Of a stretch of 64,000 nt of DNA, positions 18,836-28,479 are shown piece by piece. Numbering within the stretch: the stretch's first letter is position 1; every line of letters begins with the position of its first letter. The notes beneath the pieces were generated by a model. The model saw nothing but the letters and a program-made list of their open reading frames with translations. It was not told where the DNA came from and did not search any database. The stretch comes from Methanosarcina thermophila TM-1 (GTDB taxonomy: Archaea > Halobacteriota > Methanosarcinia > Methanosarcinales > Methanosarcinaceae). Both the position numbers and the translations under genes were made by a program. The stretch spans positions 744,001-808,000 of the forward strand of contig NZ_CP009501.1 in NCBI RefSeq assembly GCF_000969885.1, in the 5' to 3' direction.

Positions 18836-19972
18836 GTGTGGGGAAAGGTAATATTTTTTATGGCGCTAATTTTTATTAGCGGTTTAATGATCACCACAGC
18901 TGGAGCGGTGCCGGTGATCGTAGATTTCAAAGATAAAGCTCACCCGGAGATTGTACAGTTTTATGGAAATGTAACGCACTGCTACAAATATATCCCTGCA
19001 GTAGCTGCTGATCTTCCGGAGCAGGCTATTGAAAATCTGAAAAAGAATAACAAAATCGCATACATAGAACTAGACTACGAAGTAAGTACATTAGAAGAGA
19101 CCGCAACGTGGGGAATAACCAGAATTGGGGCTCCATTGGTACATACAAATGGCAACAAGGGGGCTGGAATCAACGTTGCAATAATAGACACCGGAATTAA
19201 TTATAATCATCCTGACCTGCATGATAACTATAAAGGAGGATATGATTTCGTAAACGATGATATCGATCCTCTTGATGATAACGGGCATGGGACACATTGT
19301 GCTGGTATCATTGCTGCGGCAGATAATGATATAGGAGTTATCGGCGTTGCTCCTGAAGCCAATATCTATTCACTCAAAACGGTTAACAGTACAGGAAGCG
19401 GTAGTATCAGCGACTTGATAGCCGCAATTGAATGGGCAATTGAGACTCGTAAGGATGCAGACACCTCAAACGATATTCAGATAATATCTATGAGTCTGGC
19501 TTCAAAAAGTGGAGTGACAGCACTGGAAGCAGCGTGCTCACAAGCGTACAATTCCGGAATTCTGCTGATTGCAGCTGCTGGGAATTATGGAAACATCGAA
19601 GGAACAGGAGACTCTGTAGTTTATCCGGGAGCCTATAGTTCGGTAATAGCAGTTGCAGCAGTCGACTCCTTTAATAATAGGGCTTCATTCTCAAGCACAG
19701 GTCCAGCTGTTGAGCTTACTGCACTGGGCGTTAACATACTCTCAATCTCCTATCAGGATGGCTTGAAGTCGTTAAATGGGACATCTATGGCGTGCCCTCA
19801 TGTTGCAGGAACTGCAGCACTGGTTCTGGCAGCAAACCCATCTTTCACCAACGATAAAGTAAGAGACAGGCTTGCACAAACAGCTACAGACCTTGGGGCT
19901 CCAGGAAGGGACAACCTGTATGGATATGGACTTGTGAATGCAGAGGCTGCTGTGGCTGCCCACACCTTATGA
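18836..19972 (+). CDS. Secreted subtilisin-like serine protease (S8)
   Basis: A 378-residue subtilase with a signal peptide (hydrophobic core VIFFMALIFISGLMITTAGA). A short I9-like propeptide follows, ending near YIELDYEV. The catalytic triad is clear: Asp in VAIIDTGINYNHPDL, His in DDNGHGTHCAG, Ser in LNGTSMACPHVAGTAA, with the oxyanion Asn in AAAGNYG. It should be exported and degrade external protein. The start is GTG at 18836; an ATG at 18860 behind GGAAAGGT is possible but would lose the basic N-region of the signal. There is no C-terminal anchor, so the product is probably released. Confidence 0.93.
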   Translation: MWGKVIFFMALIFISGLMITTAGAVPVIVDFKDKAHPEIVQFYGNVTHCYKYIPAVAADLPEQAIENLKKNNKIAYIELDYEVSTLEETATWGITRIGAPLVHTNGNKGAGINVAIIDTGINYNHPDLHDNYKGGYDFVNDDIDPLDDNGHGTHCAGIIAAADNDIGVIGVAPEANIYSLKTVNSTGSGSISDLIAAIEWAIETRKDADTSNDIQIISMSLASKSGVTALEAACSQAYNSGILLIAAAGNYGNIEGTGDSVVYPGAYSSVIAVAAVDSFNNRASFSSTGPAVELTALGVNILSISYQDGLKSLNGTSMACPHVAGTAALVLAANPSFTNDKVRDRLAQTATDLGAPGRDNLYGYGLVNAEAAVAAHTL

Positions 19973-20199
19973 AACTTATACATAAGTTAATATGATAACC
20001 TGGCAGGTCGAGGATTCCTCCCCAGAAATGAAAACTACTTCCTTTAATCATAAAGTAAAGGAGCAGGGTATGCTCAAAAGCAAACCCATTCCTTATTTCC
20101 ATCTTAAGTCAATTTGGGTTTTAATCCGAGTTCTATTCATTTACTCCCTTAGTTATGCAGTTAGATTTTTCTGTTTTCTCCAGCTTCTCTTCCCTTATT

Positions 20200-22884
20200 T
20201 TACCTGTGCCTTCTCCATTCCAGATACTTCGTAAACTCCATGGCTATAAGGGTGGTTGAAGCCAGCGGGATTATCATTGCCCAGTCGGAAAGCGAGAGTG
20301 GAACAGTCCTGAAAGCCACTTGCATGAAAGGCACGTAGATTGCAGCAAGCTGCAGGAGTATTGTGCTCAATACTGCATAGATAAGGGACTTATTTGTAAA
20401 GATTCCCAGGGAAAATACCGAATATCGTTCCGAACGCCAGTTAAAGGCGTTAAACATAAGTGAAACAACTACTAGGGTAAAGATTAAGGTCTGAATTTTT
20501 GGAAGGGGCGTCCCGTTACCGAGAGCCCAGTAAAGAACCCCAAGCGACTGGATTGCAATTAAAAGTCCCAGTCCGAGGCTTGCTATAATCATTCGCTTTG
20601 AGACCAGCCCTTCTTTTGCTTTAGCCGGTTTCTGCTTCATAAGCCCCCTGTCAGGAGCTTCCAGGGAAAGCGCCATTGGAGGCAGGCCATCGGTAATAAG
20701 GTTGATCCAGAGGATCTGAACCGCAATGACAGGCAGAGTCTGCCAGGCAAGCACTCCGACAAGCACGATAAGTACAAGGCCTATATGACAGGTAAGACCG
20801 TATGCAATGAAGTTTTTAATATTCTTCAGGATATTCCGGCCCTCTTCGACTGCCGACACGATGGACGCGAAATTGTCATCGGTCAGGATCATGCTTGAGG
20901 CTTCCTTACTGACATCCGTACCTGTAATACCCATAGCTATTCCCATATCTGCTGCTTTCAGGGCAGGAGCGTCATTTACTCCGTCTCCGGTCATTGCAAC
21001 TATGTATCCCTTCTTCTTGAGTGCCTCAACAACTCTCAGCTTGTGTTCTGGATATACCCTTGCGTAGACCGAGACTTTTTCCACGATTTCTTCGAATTCT
21101 TTATTGTCAAGCGCATCCAGTTCGACACCTGTGAGGACAAGATCTCCTTCCCGGAAAATCCCGAGTTCCTTTGCAATCGCAAAAGCCGTGGTCTTGTGGT
21201 CGCCCGTAATCATCACGGTCCGGATTCCTGCACTGGTACAGGTAGCAATCGCGGTCTTTACCTCCTCTCTAGGAAGGTCACGCATACCCATAAGCCCTGC
21301 AAAAACCATTTCTTTTTCAGCGTCTTCAGCAAGAGTGTCTTCCGAAACCTTGCGGTAGGCAAATCCCATAACCCGAAGTGTCAGATTTGCCATGTCGTTT
21401 ACTACATTGAGGATTTCCTGCTTTCTTTCGGAGGTTAATTCTTCTTCACGCCCCCCAAGGAAAATTTTCGTGCATGAAGAAAGGATAACCTCAGGAGCTC
21501 CTTTGGAATATGCATACGTCCCATCTTCGGAAAAATTGAGAGTGGTCATCATCTTCCTCTCGGAAGAAAAAGGAACTTCTCCTTTGCGCCTGTGTTTTTC
21601 CTCAAGGGCGGTTTTCCAGATGCCTTCTTTAGCTGCCACAACTACAAGAGCGCCTTCTGTAGGGTCACCTGTAATATCCCATACTCCATTTTCCTCAAAC
21701 AGTCCTGCATCGTTACAGAGAGCTCCTGCAATCAGCAGCCTGTGAAGATGCACGTCTTCAGAAACAGGTTTGTCCCCGTTGAAGAAATCCCCTGCAGGTT
21801 TATATCCTTCGCCAGTAACACTCAAGAGGGTTCCATTCACGTACACCTTTTCAACAGTCATCTTGTTCTGGGTAAGCGTCCCGGTCTTATCGGTGCAAAT
21901 AATATTGGTAGAGCCAAGTGTTTCTACTGATGGCAATCTTCTTATAAGTGCGTGCCTCTTTACCATTCTCCGAACACCAAGCGCAAGCCCGACTGTCACA
22001 ACCGCAGGGAGAGCTTCGGGGATAGCCGCAACCGCAAGGGCAACTCCCCAGAGAAACATCTCAAAAGGATCAAAGCCCTGGAAAATTCCGAGTATAGCCA
22101 CAAAAGCCACGACTATAAGGGTTGCAGTCCCGAGCCAGCGCCCGAACTGGTCAAGTTTTTCCTGAAGGGGTGTTCTCTCCCTTTCGATTTCACCCAGAAG
22201 CCCGGCAAGTTTCCCGAAAGCCGTATTCATGCCGGTTGCCGTAACAACGGCTTTACCCCTGCCGTAGGTGACCGAGGTTCCTGTGTAAACCATGTTTTTC
22301 CTGTCAGGCTGTGGGGTTTCGGTAGGAAAGATGTCTGTACATTTTCCCACAGGAATTGATTCTCCGGTGAGTGAGGACTCATCTATCTCCAGGGAGAGGG
22401 CTTCAAGAAGCCTTGCATCCGCAGGAATCCGATCTCCTGCCTGCAAAACTAAAATATCGCCCGGAACAAGCAGGGAAGACGGAATTTTCACTTCTTTCCC
22501 GTCCCTTATAACAAGAGCTTCTGGGCTGGTAAGTGCCTTCAAAAGTTTTATTGACTCTTCTGCCCTGTATTCCTGAACAAAACCAAGCACGCCAGCAAGG
22601 AACACGGTAAACAGGATAACAAAAGCATCAATAAGCTCTCCAAGGAAAGCAGAAACAAGTGCTGCAGCGATCAAAATTATAATAAGGAAACTTTTGAATT
22701 GAGAAAGAAAAAGCTTTACAACCGAGGTCTTTTCTTCTTCTTTAAGTTCGTTTTTTCCGTATTTTTCAAGCCGGTTCTTCGCTTCTCCCGAACTCAGTCC
22801 GTTTTCGGATGTGTTCAGGGTCTTTAGAACCGCGTCTGCGGCTTCATCATAATACATCCAGTTTTTATCTCCAGTTAAACCCAT
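20200..22884 (-). CDS. P2-type cation-transporting ATPase (calcium-type)
   Basis: An 894-residue P-type ATPase. It has an N-terminal cation ATPase domain, TGES actuator motif (SSLTGESIPVG), the M4 motif PEALPAVVT, phosphorylation site DKTGTLTQN with Asp at about 332, the hinge MTGDGVNDAPALKAADMGIAMG and a C-terminal group of membrane helices. This pattern fits Ca2+-pumping (SERCA/PMR1-like) enzymes of prokaryotes that export Ca2+ or a related cation. It is a single gene; the stop lies about 230 bases from the convergent subtilase gene. The ion specificity is inferred from the family. Confidence 0.93.
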   Translation of the reverse strand: MGLTGDKNWMYYDEAADAVLKTLNTSENGLSSGEAKNRLEKYGKNELKEEEKTSVVKLFLSQFKSFLIIILIAAALVSAFLGELIDAFVILFTVFLAGVLGFVQEYRAEESIKLLKALTSPEALVIRDGKEVKIPSSLLVPGDILVLQAGDRIPADARLLEALSLEIDESSLTGESIPVGKCTDIFPTETPQPDRKNMVYTGTSVTYGRGKAVVTATGMNTAFGKLAGLLGEIERERTPLQEKLDQFGRWLGTATLIVVAFVAILGIFQGFDPFEMFLWGVALAVAAIPEALPAVVTVGLALGVRRMVKRHALIRRLPSVETLGSTNIICTDKTGTLTQNKMTVEKVYVNGTLLSVTGEGYKPAGDFFNGDKPVSEDVHLHRLLIAGALCNDAGLFEENGVWDITGDPTEGALVVVAAKEGIWKTALEEKHRRKGEVPFSSERKMMTTLNFSEDGTYAYSKGAPEVILSSCTKIFLGGREEELTSERKQEILNVVNDMANLTLRVMGFAYRKVSEDTLAEDAEKEMVFAGLMGMRDLPREEVKTAIATCTSAGIRTVMITGDHKTTAFAIAKELGIFREGDLVLTGVELDALDNKEFEEIVEKVSVYARVYPEHKLRVVEALKKKGYIVAMTGDGVNDAPALKAADMGIAMGITGTDVSKEASSMILTDDNFASIVSAVEEGRNILKNIKNFIAYGLTCHIGLVLIVLVGVLAWQTLPVIAVQILWINLITDGLPPMALSLEAPDRGLMKQKPAKAKEGLVSKRMIIASLGLGLLIAIQSLGVLYWALGNGTPLPKIQTLIFTLVVVSLMFNAFNWRSERYSVFSLGIFTNKSLIYAVLSTILLQLAAIYVPFMQVAFRTVPLSLSDWAMIIPLASTTLIAMEFTKYLEWRRHR

Positions 22885-23170
22885 GCAAACGCATTCAGGT
22901 TAACAGCGTTTACAATCTGTCAATTTTAACTTATTTTCGGGAGCGTTAGTAATTCCGTAATAGAATATAGAACTTTGTGTGGAAAGATCCTTAAAATGCT
23001 CCTGCAAGTCTTTAACAGGCGCATTGAAAATGAAAATTTATGTTTAATTCTGCTGTAAAACAGGGACTTAATACTTAAAATAAAACAGAGTAAAAGCAGA
23101 ATAACTTCTGGATCATTTCTTAAGTCTGAGCGATTGGATAAAAATAATTTTAGGAGTTATTATCAGGAAT

Positions 23171-23779
23171 TCACGTTAATTTTCCCCGGATAACCATCAA
23201 TTCCTCAAAAGAAACCTTTTTTCTTGCCACAACCTCAACCGCAAACCCTAATTTCTCCATTTTACCCTTAACCGCTTCCAGCCCGGTAATAGAGGAGATA
23301 AGCACAAGAATTTCCCCTCCTGGCTTGAGATAATTCTTTACTTCATCCAGAAAATGGTTCAGAGTATCTCTTCCACTGGTTCCGCCGTCAAAAGCATAAT
23401 TTAACCATCCAGGGACTTTTTCCTCTCTTGAGGTGGGCAGATAGGGCGGGTTAAAGAGAATAAGGTCAAAAAGAGTCTCCGGATGCCGGGGTTTTAGCCC
23501 TTTGAAAAGGTCGGTGCGGATAACCTCAACCCCATTCATTTTCGCACAGCGTGCAGCGTGCGGGTTAATCTCGGTGGCGATAAGGCGGATGTCTTTCAGG
23601 TTTGCAAGGAGTACGGCTGATACGAAACCAGAGCCTGTCCCGATTTCAAGGATGTGCATACCTGGTTTTGCCTCTATCAGGGCTGCATCGGTAAGTAAAA
23701 AAGAATCTTCGGCAGGCTCATAGACAAGGTTCGTGTCTCCAAGCCTGATCCTGGCTTTTTTGTATTCGATTTCAACCAT
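23171..23779 (-). CDS. HemK2/Mtq2-like release factor glutamine methyltransferase
   Basis: A 202-residue class I methyltransferase with SAM-binding motif LEIGTGSGFVSAVLL and the catalytic FNPPYLP motif of N5-glutamine methyltransferases. The short form without the bacterial N-terminal domain is the archaeal/eukaryal type that modifies the GGQ glutamine of aRF1. It starts 12 bases after the rsmA stop, the last gene of a translation-related cluster. Other substrates (N6-adenine) share the NPPY motif, so the target is inferred from context. Confidence 0.88.
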   Translation of the reverse strand: MVEIEYKKARIRLGDTNLVYEPAEDSFLLTDAALIEAKPGMHILEIGTGSGFVSAVLLANLKDIRLIATEINPHAARCAKMNGVEVIRTDLFKGLKPRHPETLFDLILFNPPYLPTSREEKVPGWLNYAFDGGTSGRDTLNHFLDEVKNYLKPGGEILVLISSITGLEAVKGKMEKLGFAVEVVARKKVSFEELMVIRGKLT

Positions 23780-23791
23780 AATTCCAGGTTT

Positions 23792-24628
23792 TTATTGTTC
23801 TTTTGTTTCTTCTGCGAGAATTGATTTCTTTAAATCAACTATCTTGTTTGCGACCTGTGCAAGCTCCTCTGGAGTCAGGTTCTCAGCGCGTTTGTTCATT
23901 AAATCCTCAGGAAGCCGGGCAACCACTTCTTTAACGCTGGGAATTTTGAGCACATGATTCGTATTCAGGATTGCGTTTCTCAATTTTTTCCGGCGCTGGC
24001 TGAAAACTGCAGCCACGAAATCCATGAAAAAAGCCTGGTCTTTGACCTCGAAAGGTGCAGGGCGAGGCACAAGTTTAACAACTGCAGAATCAACCTCTGG
24101 TGCCGGCTGGAAAGCGCTCTTCGGGACTTTCATCAAAATAGAAGCGTCAGCGAAATAGCACGTATCAACCGTAAGACGCGAATAGTCCTTACAGTTGGGC
24201 TGGGAAACCATCCTGGCTGCAAACTCGTACTGGTACATGAGAATGCCAAGCTTGAATTTATGGCGGAGGAGCTTGAAGGTAATCTCCGAAGAGATGGAGT
24301 AGGGAAGGTTTGAAACGACCTTATCGAATTCAGGGAAATCTACTTTAAGAGCATCACCAGCAATGATCTCGATATTTTCAACCCCATCAAAACGGTCATG
24401 CAGAATCCTGACTAGAGCAGGGTCAAGTTCAATTACAATTACTTTTTTTGCCTTCCGTGCAAGCCTCTCTGTAAGGTTTCCAATACCTGCACCGATTTCA
24501 AGCACAACATCTTCGGGTCTCAGATCAGCAGCAGCTACTATCCTATCCAGATAGTCTGTGTCGACCAGAAAATGCTGATCAAAAGTGCCTCCTTTTATAT
24601 TATATTTTTTAAGAAGAGAACGAACCAG
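23792..24628 (-). CDS. rsmA: 16S rRNA dimethyladenosine transferase RsmA/KsgA
   Basis: The universally conserved enzyme that dimethylates two adjacent adenines near the 3' end of 16S rRNA. Motifs: FDQHFLVDTDYLDRIV, LEIGAGIGNLTERLA, the NLPYSISS catalytic motif and SQRRKKLRNAIL in the C-terminal domain. A perfect AGGAGGT lies eight bases upstream of a CTG codon at 24628 that would give MVRSLLKKYNIKGG, a natural N-terminus for this family, so I start there. A GTG at 24679 adds 17 residues that include the ribosome site itself and looks less likely. It sits in the L21e-RpoF-DUF655-RsmA-Mtq2 cluster. Confidence 0.9.
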   Translation of the reverse strand: MVRSLLKKYNIKGGTFDQHFLVDTDYLDRIVAAADLRPEDVVLEIGAGIGNLTERLARKAKKVIVIELDPALVRILHDRFDGVENIEIIAGDALKVDFPEFDKVVSNLPYSISSEITFKLLRHKFKLGILMYQYEFAARMVSQPNCKDYSRLTVDTCYFADASILMKVPKSAFQPAPEVDSAVVKLVPRPAPFEVKDQAFFMDFVAAVFSQRRKKLRNAILNTNHVLKIPSVKEVVARLPEDLMNKRAENLTPEELAQVANKIVDLKKSILAEETKEQ

Positions 24629-24682
24629 AGCTGAGACCTCCTGAGTTATTGAATAAAAAATAGAATAGAGAGAGTTCACAGC

Positions 24683-25414
24683 TCACTCAGCTTTCTGGCG
24701 ACGTGGAGGAGTTGTGAACAGCCTGTACTTGATGAAATCATCCTTTAGTTCTTCTTCAATCCTGTTGGCGATGACTTTAGCCGGGTCATGCAGGCTTGGA
24801 ATTCTCTCACGGATATCCTGGAAACTCTTGAATTCTCCTTTTTTGCGCTCATCGATTATAGACCACATGAGTTTTTTGCCTATCCCGGGCAGAAGATCAA
24901 GCATATGCAGGCGTGTAGTTATGGAACGGGCTTCGTTAAAAAATTTTACAAAGCGCTCCTCCTGAGACCTGACACATGCCTCAAGGATAAAAGGCAGTTC
25001 AAGAATGGCTCCTGCCGTAAGCTCAGAATAACCTATTCTTTGCTTTACGTGATCGATTTCATCCCGATCTCCAGGGCCTATATAGACCCTTGATTGAATC
25101 TGAGGAACTACACCGTTTTTGGGAACAAGCTCCATAAGGGTAAATTTTTTGTCTCCTATAGCCTGGACAAGAGGCTTCTTCTGGTATGAAGCGGCGCTAT
25201 TAACGGACTTCCCATATGGGAGGTAGTCAAGAACCCATGCATATTCCTCTCTTTCCTGCAAAATTTCCTGGGATTTTCCGGATGAGCGTGAAGCTCTCTC
25301 TGATTGTCTATTTGATTGCGGTTTGCCTGTTGGACGCCTGCCGCCATAAGAAGGTTTTTCAGCAGCTGACCTGCCAGCGTACGGTCTTTCTGATTGCGAC
25401 TTCTCTACTCTCAT
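24683..25414 (-). CDS. DUF655 family nucleic-acid-binding protein
   Basis: About 243 residues. The first 60 are basic, Ser/Arg/Gln-rich and probably disordered (SERPYAGRSAAEKPSYGG). The rest is the archaeal DUF655 domain: YAWVLDYLPYGKS, an OB-like segment (RVYIGPGDRDEIDHVK) and a helix-hairpin-helix LLPGIGKKLMWSIIDERKKG. The domain is always found near rpl21e, rpoF and ksgA in archaea, as here, which suggests a role with ribosomal or transcriptional RNA; the exact function is unknown. I chose the ATG at 25414, with AGGAT nine bases upstream. Confidence 0.85.
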   Translation of the reverse strand: MRVEKSQSERPYAGRSAAEKPSYGGRRPTGKPQSNRQSERASRSSGKSQEILQEREEYAWVLDYLPYGKSVNSAASYQKKPLVQAIGDKKFTLMELVPKNGVVPQIQSRVYIGPGDRDEIDHVKQRIGYSELTAGAILELPFILEACVRSQEERFVKFFNEARSITTRLHMLDLLPGIGKKLMWSIIDERKKGEFKSFQDIRERIPSLHDPAKVIANRIEEELKDDFIKYRLFTTPPRRQKAE

Positions 25415-25774
25415 CAGCACACATCCTATCAATAAACGTAAAATCCCATGGGAATCTGTGTTCAGGATGTAACTGATCCTGAGTCACACGAGATTTACTT
25501 TCATTCGGTTCGGAACCTATCCCATTAATTGGACTTGTCGAATATTCACAAAATTACGAGTATTCTCAAATTTTTATACTGTCCTAATTCTATACTGTCC
25601 TGTAACCGTCATCCCCGGACTCCATCTTCCTAACTCAAAGAGTCCTCTGTGTTCGATTTCAAGATTTCAAATCAAGATATTCCCTAATTTAAAGCACTTT
25701 AATTTTCGTAATACTTCCCTTATAAGCAACAAGATGAGAACTGCTATATAGCTTATTCCTTTTTAATCTCAGTT
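25415..25774. other. Gap between rpoF and DUF655 genes
   Basis: About 360 AT-rich bases without an ORF of note. It presumably holds a separate promoter for the DUF655-rsmA-methyltransferase unit. Nothing else seen. Confidence 0.4.
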
Positions 25775-26128
25775 TTATTCAATGGCTTCCAGCACGTAAT
25801 CGAGAATCTGATCCAATTCCTCGTTGCTCAGGGTATATTTCTCTTTAGCGTAGATTGATCGGATTTCGTCCCTTGACTGAGGCAAAATATCTGCGATCCT
25901 GATAGCGATTGAAGGCTTCATTTTTTCAAGCTCTAATAACTTGTTAACCAGTTCTCTTGATTTTTCCCCGCTGATTTTTGAAAACAGTTCAGCATGATGC
26001 AGGGCTTTTCTGAAACTGTATCCTATCTCAAGCCCCTGCTCCCTGCGCTCGTCTGCGATCTTGGTAAGTAGTTCTTTAACTTCGGCCAAGGTCAATAATT
26101 CTTCACTGAGGACTTCCTTAACTATCAT
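25775..26128 (-). CDS. rpoF: RNA polymerase subunit Rpo4 (RpoF)
   Basis: A 117-residue homologue of eukaryal Rpb4, the stalk subunit of archaeal RNA polymerase that pairs with Rpo7. Typical elements: VLSEELLTLAEVKELL at the start and the HRDC-like helical end SIYAKEKYTLSNEELDQILD. The ATG at 26128 gives the usual length; an in-frame upstream start at 26167 would add 13 unusual residues. It follows rpl21e but is separated from it by a 365-base gap containing a terminator-like hairpin. Confidence 0.92.
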   Translation of the reverse strand: MIVKEVLSEELLTLAEVKELLTKIADERREQGLEIGYSFRKALHHAELFSKISGEKSRELVNKLLELEKMKPSIAIRIADILPQSRDEIRSIYAKEKYTLSNEELDQILDYVLEAIE

Positions 26129-26453
26129 TGAAATACACTCTTTTTGACTTAAAAACTGCTTATGCACGAAATTCGATCGTATTTAGCAATGATCTGAATT
26201 ACAAATAATGTATTCTAATCTGGCTCAGGTATATGTCTGACAACCGATATATAATTATAGATATCCCCGTATCAGAATAAGAGATAAAATCTTAAAAGCA
26301 GCTTCTTCAAACTCCCACTCGCCTTTTAGCAGGCCTTCAGGGGGAGATTGAGTTTCCTATACTTATTTACAGGCAATATTTCCTGGAAGTTTCCATAAAT
26401 TCCTGGCAGTAGCCCAAGCTACAGTAGAAGCCTGCATACTGTAAACTCAGGAA

Positions 26454-26478
26454 AAAGGGTTAGGTTTTACAACCTAAC
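26454..26478 (-). terminator. Hairpin terminator after rpl21e
   Basis: On the minus strand GTTAGGTT, loop GTAA, AACCTAAC (perfect 8-bp stem) is followed by CCCTTTTTC. It lies 16 bases after the L21e stop. It probably separates rpl21e from rpoF or reduces read-through. Confidence 0.6.
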
Positions 26479-26493
26479 TGCCCGGAATCGGAA

Positions 26494-26844
<351 letters not shown>

Positions 26845-26931
26845 CTAGATAAGATGAATATTATTTAAATAAATGTTCAGTAAGGCAATACTCTCCTGAC
26901 CTGCGCATTAAATAAACCTGACAGATTGAAT

Positions 26932-28227
26932 TTAAATATCAACGTTAATCACATCAAGATCTTCCACAAGCGCAGGAACTCCTAAAAGTTCGCTCAGGCT
27001 CGGTTTTGTCCTGCCCTCATCTCCGGAAATAAGCTCTTTTACATACAGTCCGCCTTCGCAATTTACTGTTATGTAAGCGTAGCCCTCATCTGTCAGTTCC
27101 TCAAGCCTGATACTATGTACGCGCCTCTTCCTGATAAGGTCGGCTCGTCTGTGAACCACACGCTTTGGAGTTTGCTGGGAGATTTCTGCGCCACTTAAAG
27201 CCTCAAGACTGGATTTAAGCTTTTCCTCTGAAACAGGCTCTTTAAATGTAACTTTAAGCTTATAAGTTTTATCCGCCTTTGAGCTTTTCAGGGTCTCAAT
27301 CATATCTTTTCCAGTGAAGGTAAGCTCGCTTACCTCAACCTTTCCTGCAGCTTTTTCGTTGATATCTCTCATGAGGGCTTCAAGATCTGCGCTGCGTTTT
27401 TTAGGGGATTTTGCTTCCACTATAAAAGGCCTTCCACTGCCAAGCATCAGGGCATCGATATCTTCTCTGCCTGAACCGTGAAAAGCCGTATCTACTGCCT
27501 GGAAAGCTTCGACTACAGGCCCTTTTATAAGCTCGTCTACGGATTCCGGGTACTGCTTCCCTGTAAAACCGCATCTTTCGCATCCCTTTCCCTTGCATTT
27601 CCTGCACGGCCAGCGAGTCTGGGGGATTCCCCTGACCAGTTTGCGATAGCGCCCCAGAATATATACCGAGCGGATCTGGAGTTCAACCTCGTTTCTTGCA
27701 AGTTCAAGGGTAATTGTGATGTCAGGGTTCTCAAAATCCACATCTTTCTGGACTTTTTCAGCTATTCTTTTACCCACTTCCCTGTTAAGCTCGCTCTTAA
27801 GCTGTTCAGCGTATGCAGTTCCTATCTCTGCCCAGAGTATCTCTTCGTTCTCACTCAGAAGCCCACTAACCTTTGTGCCCACGAGGAATGTTGAGTATTC
27901 AAGACCCTCAAGGGCTTTTGCAGCTTTATCAGCCCACTCGTCCAGTTTTTTGAACTGGTCAAGGCAAACCCAGCACTGTTCATCTTCACCCATGATTCCA
28001 AGTGTTTTTCTTGCAAGCTCACTGCAAGGGGCAAGCTCCCTAAGAAGAGAATCGTCATTTTCAGTTTTGTAGATTCGGTCCCCTTCCAGGGCAAGGGCTA
28101 GTTTCAGTGCCTGCCCACGTTCTCTGTTGCTCAGGCCGGTGGACAGTTTTGCAAACTGGCGACCCAGGCAGTTGTCACATACGGGACCTTCGTGAAGAAT
28201 CTTTTTTGAGATTTCAAGTACATCCAT
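26932..28227 (-). CDS. pus10: tRNA pseudouridine synthase Pus10
   Basis: A 431-residue archaeal Pus10, which makes pseudouridine at positions 54 and 55 of tRNA. The N-terminal domain carries a zinc site (CDNCLGRQFAKLS and CWVCLDQF), then a THUMP-like region. A second Cys cluster (CRKCKGKGCERCGFTG) precedes the catalytic domain with AVDTAFHGSGREDIDALMLG, whose Asp is the expected catalytic residue, and FIVEAKSPKKR. It lies 252 bases downstream of trmY on the same strand, fitting sequential modification of U54 to pseudouridine and then to m1-pseudouridine. Confidence 0.93.
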   Translation of the reverse strand: MDVLEISKKILHEGPVCDNCLGRQFAKLSTGLSNRERGQALKLALALEGDRIYKTENDDSLLRELAPCSELARKTLGIMGEDEQCWVCLDQFKKLDEWADKAAKALEGLEYSTFLVGTKVSGLLSENEEILWAEIGTAYAEQLKSELNREVGKRIAEKVQKDVDFENPDITITLELARNEVELQIRSVYILGRYRKLVRGIPQTRWPCRKCKGKGCERCGFTGKQYPESVDELIKGPVVEAFQAVDTAFHGSGREDIDALMLGSGRPFIVEAKSPKKRSADLEALMRDINEKAAGKVEVSELTFTGKDMIETLKSSKADKTYKLKVTFKEPVSEEKLKSSLEALSGAEISQQTPKRVVHRRADLIRKRRVHSIRLEELTDEGYAYITVNCEGGLYVKELISGDEGRTKPSLSELLGVPALVEDLDVINVDI

Positions 28228-28479
28228 TTTCTTTCACTTTCTTCAAGCTCTTTGTTCGGGAATAGACCTGAGTGAATAATCAGGAAATGAGGGACAAATA
28301 CTGGGTGAGGGCAACTGTCTTTAAGACGATATGTTACTGCCAGTCCCTGCAAAGGCAAAACTTAGGAAACATGGATTTCCGGAAAAAGTATTCGGAAAGA
28401 TTTCTCCAGATAAGTTTCTATTCTGATACAGGGAGGTGGAATATAATTTTTGTGTTGGAATAAATTTAGGGATTTCAAC

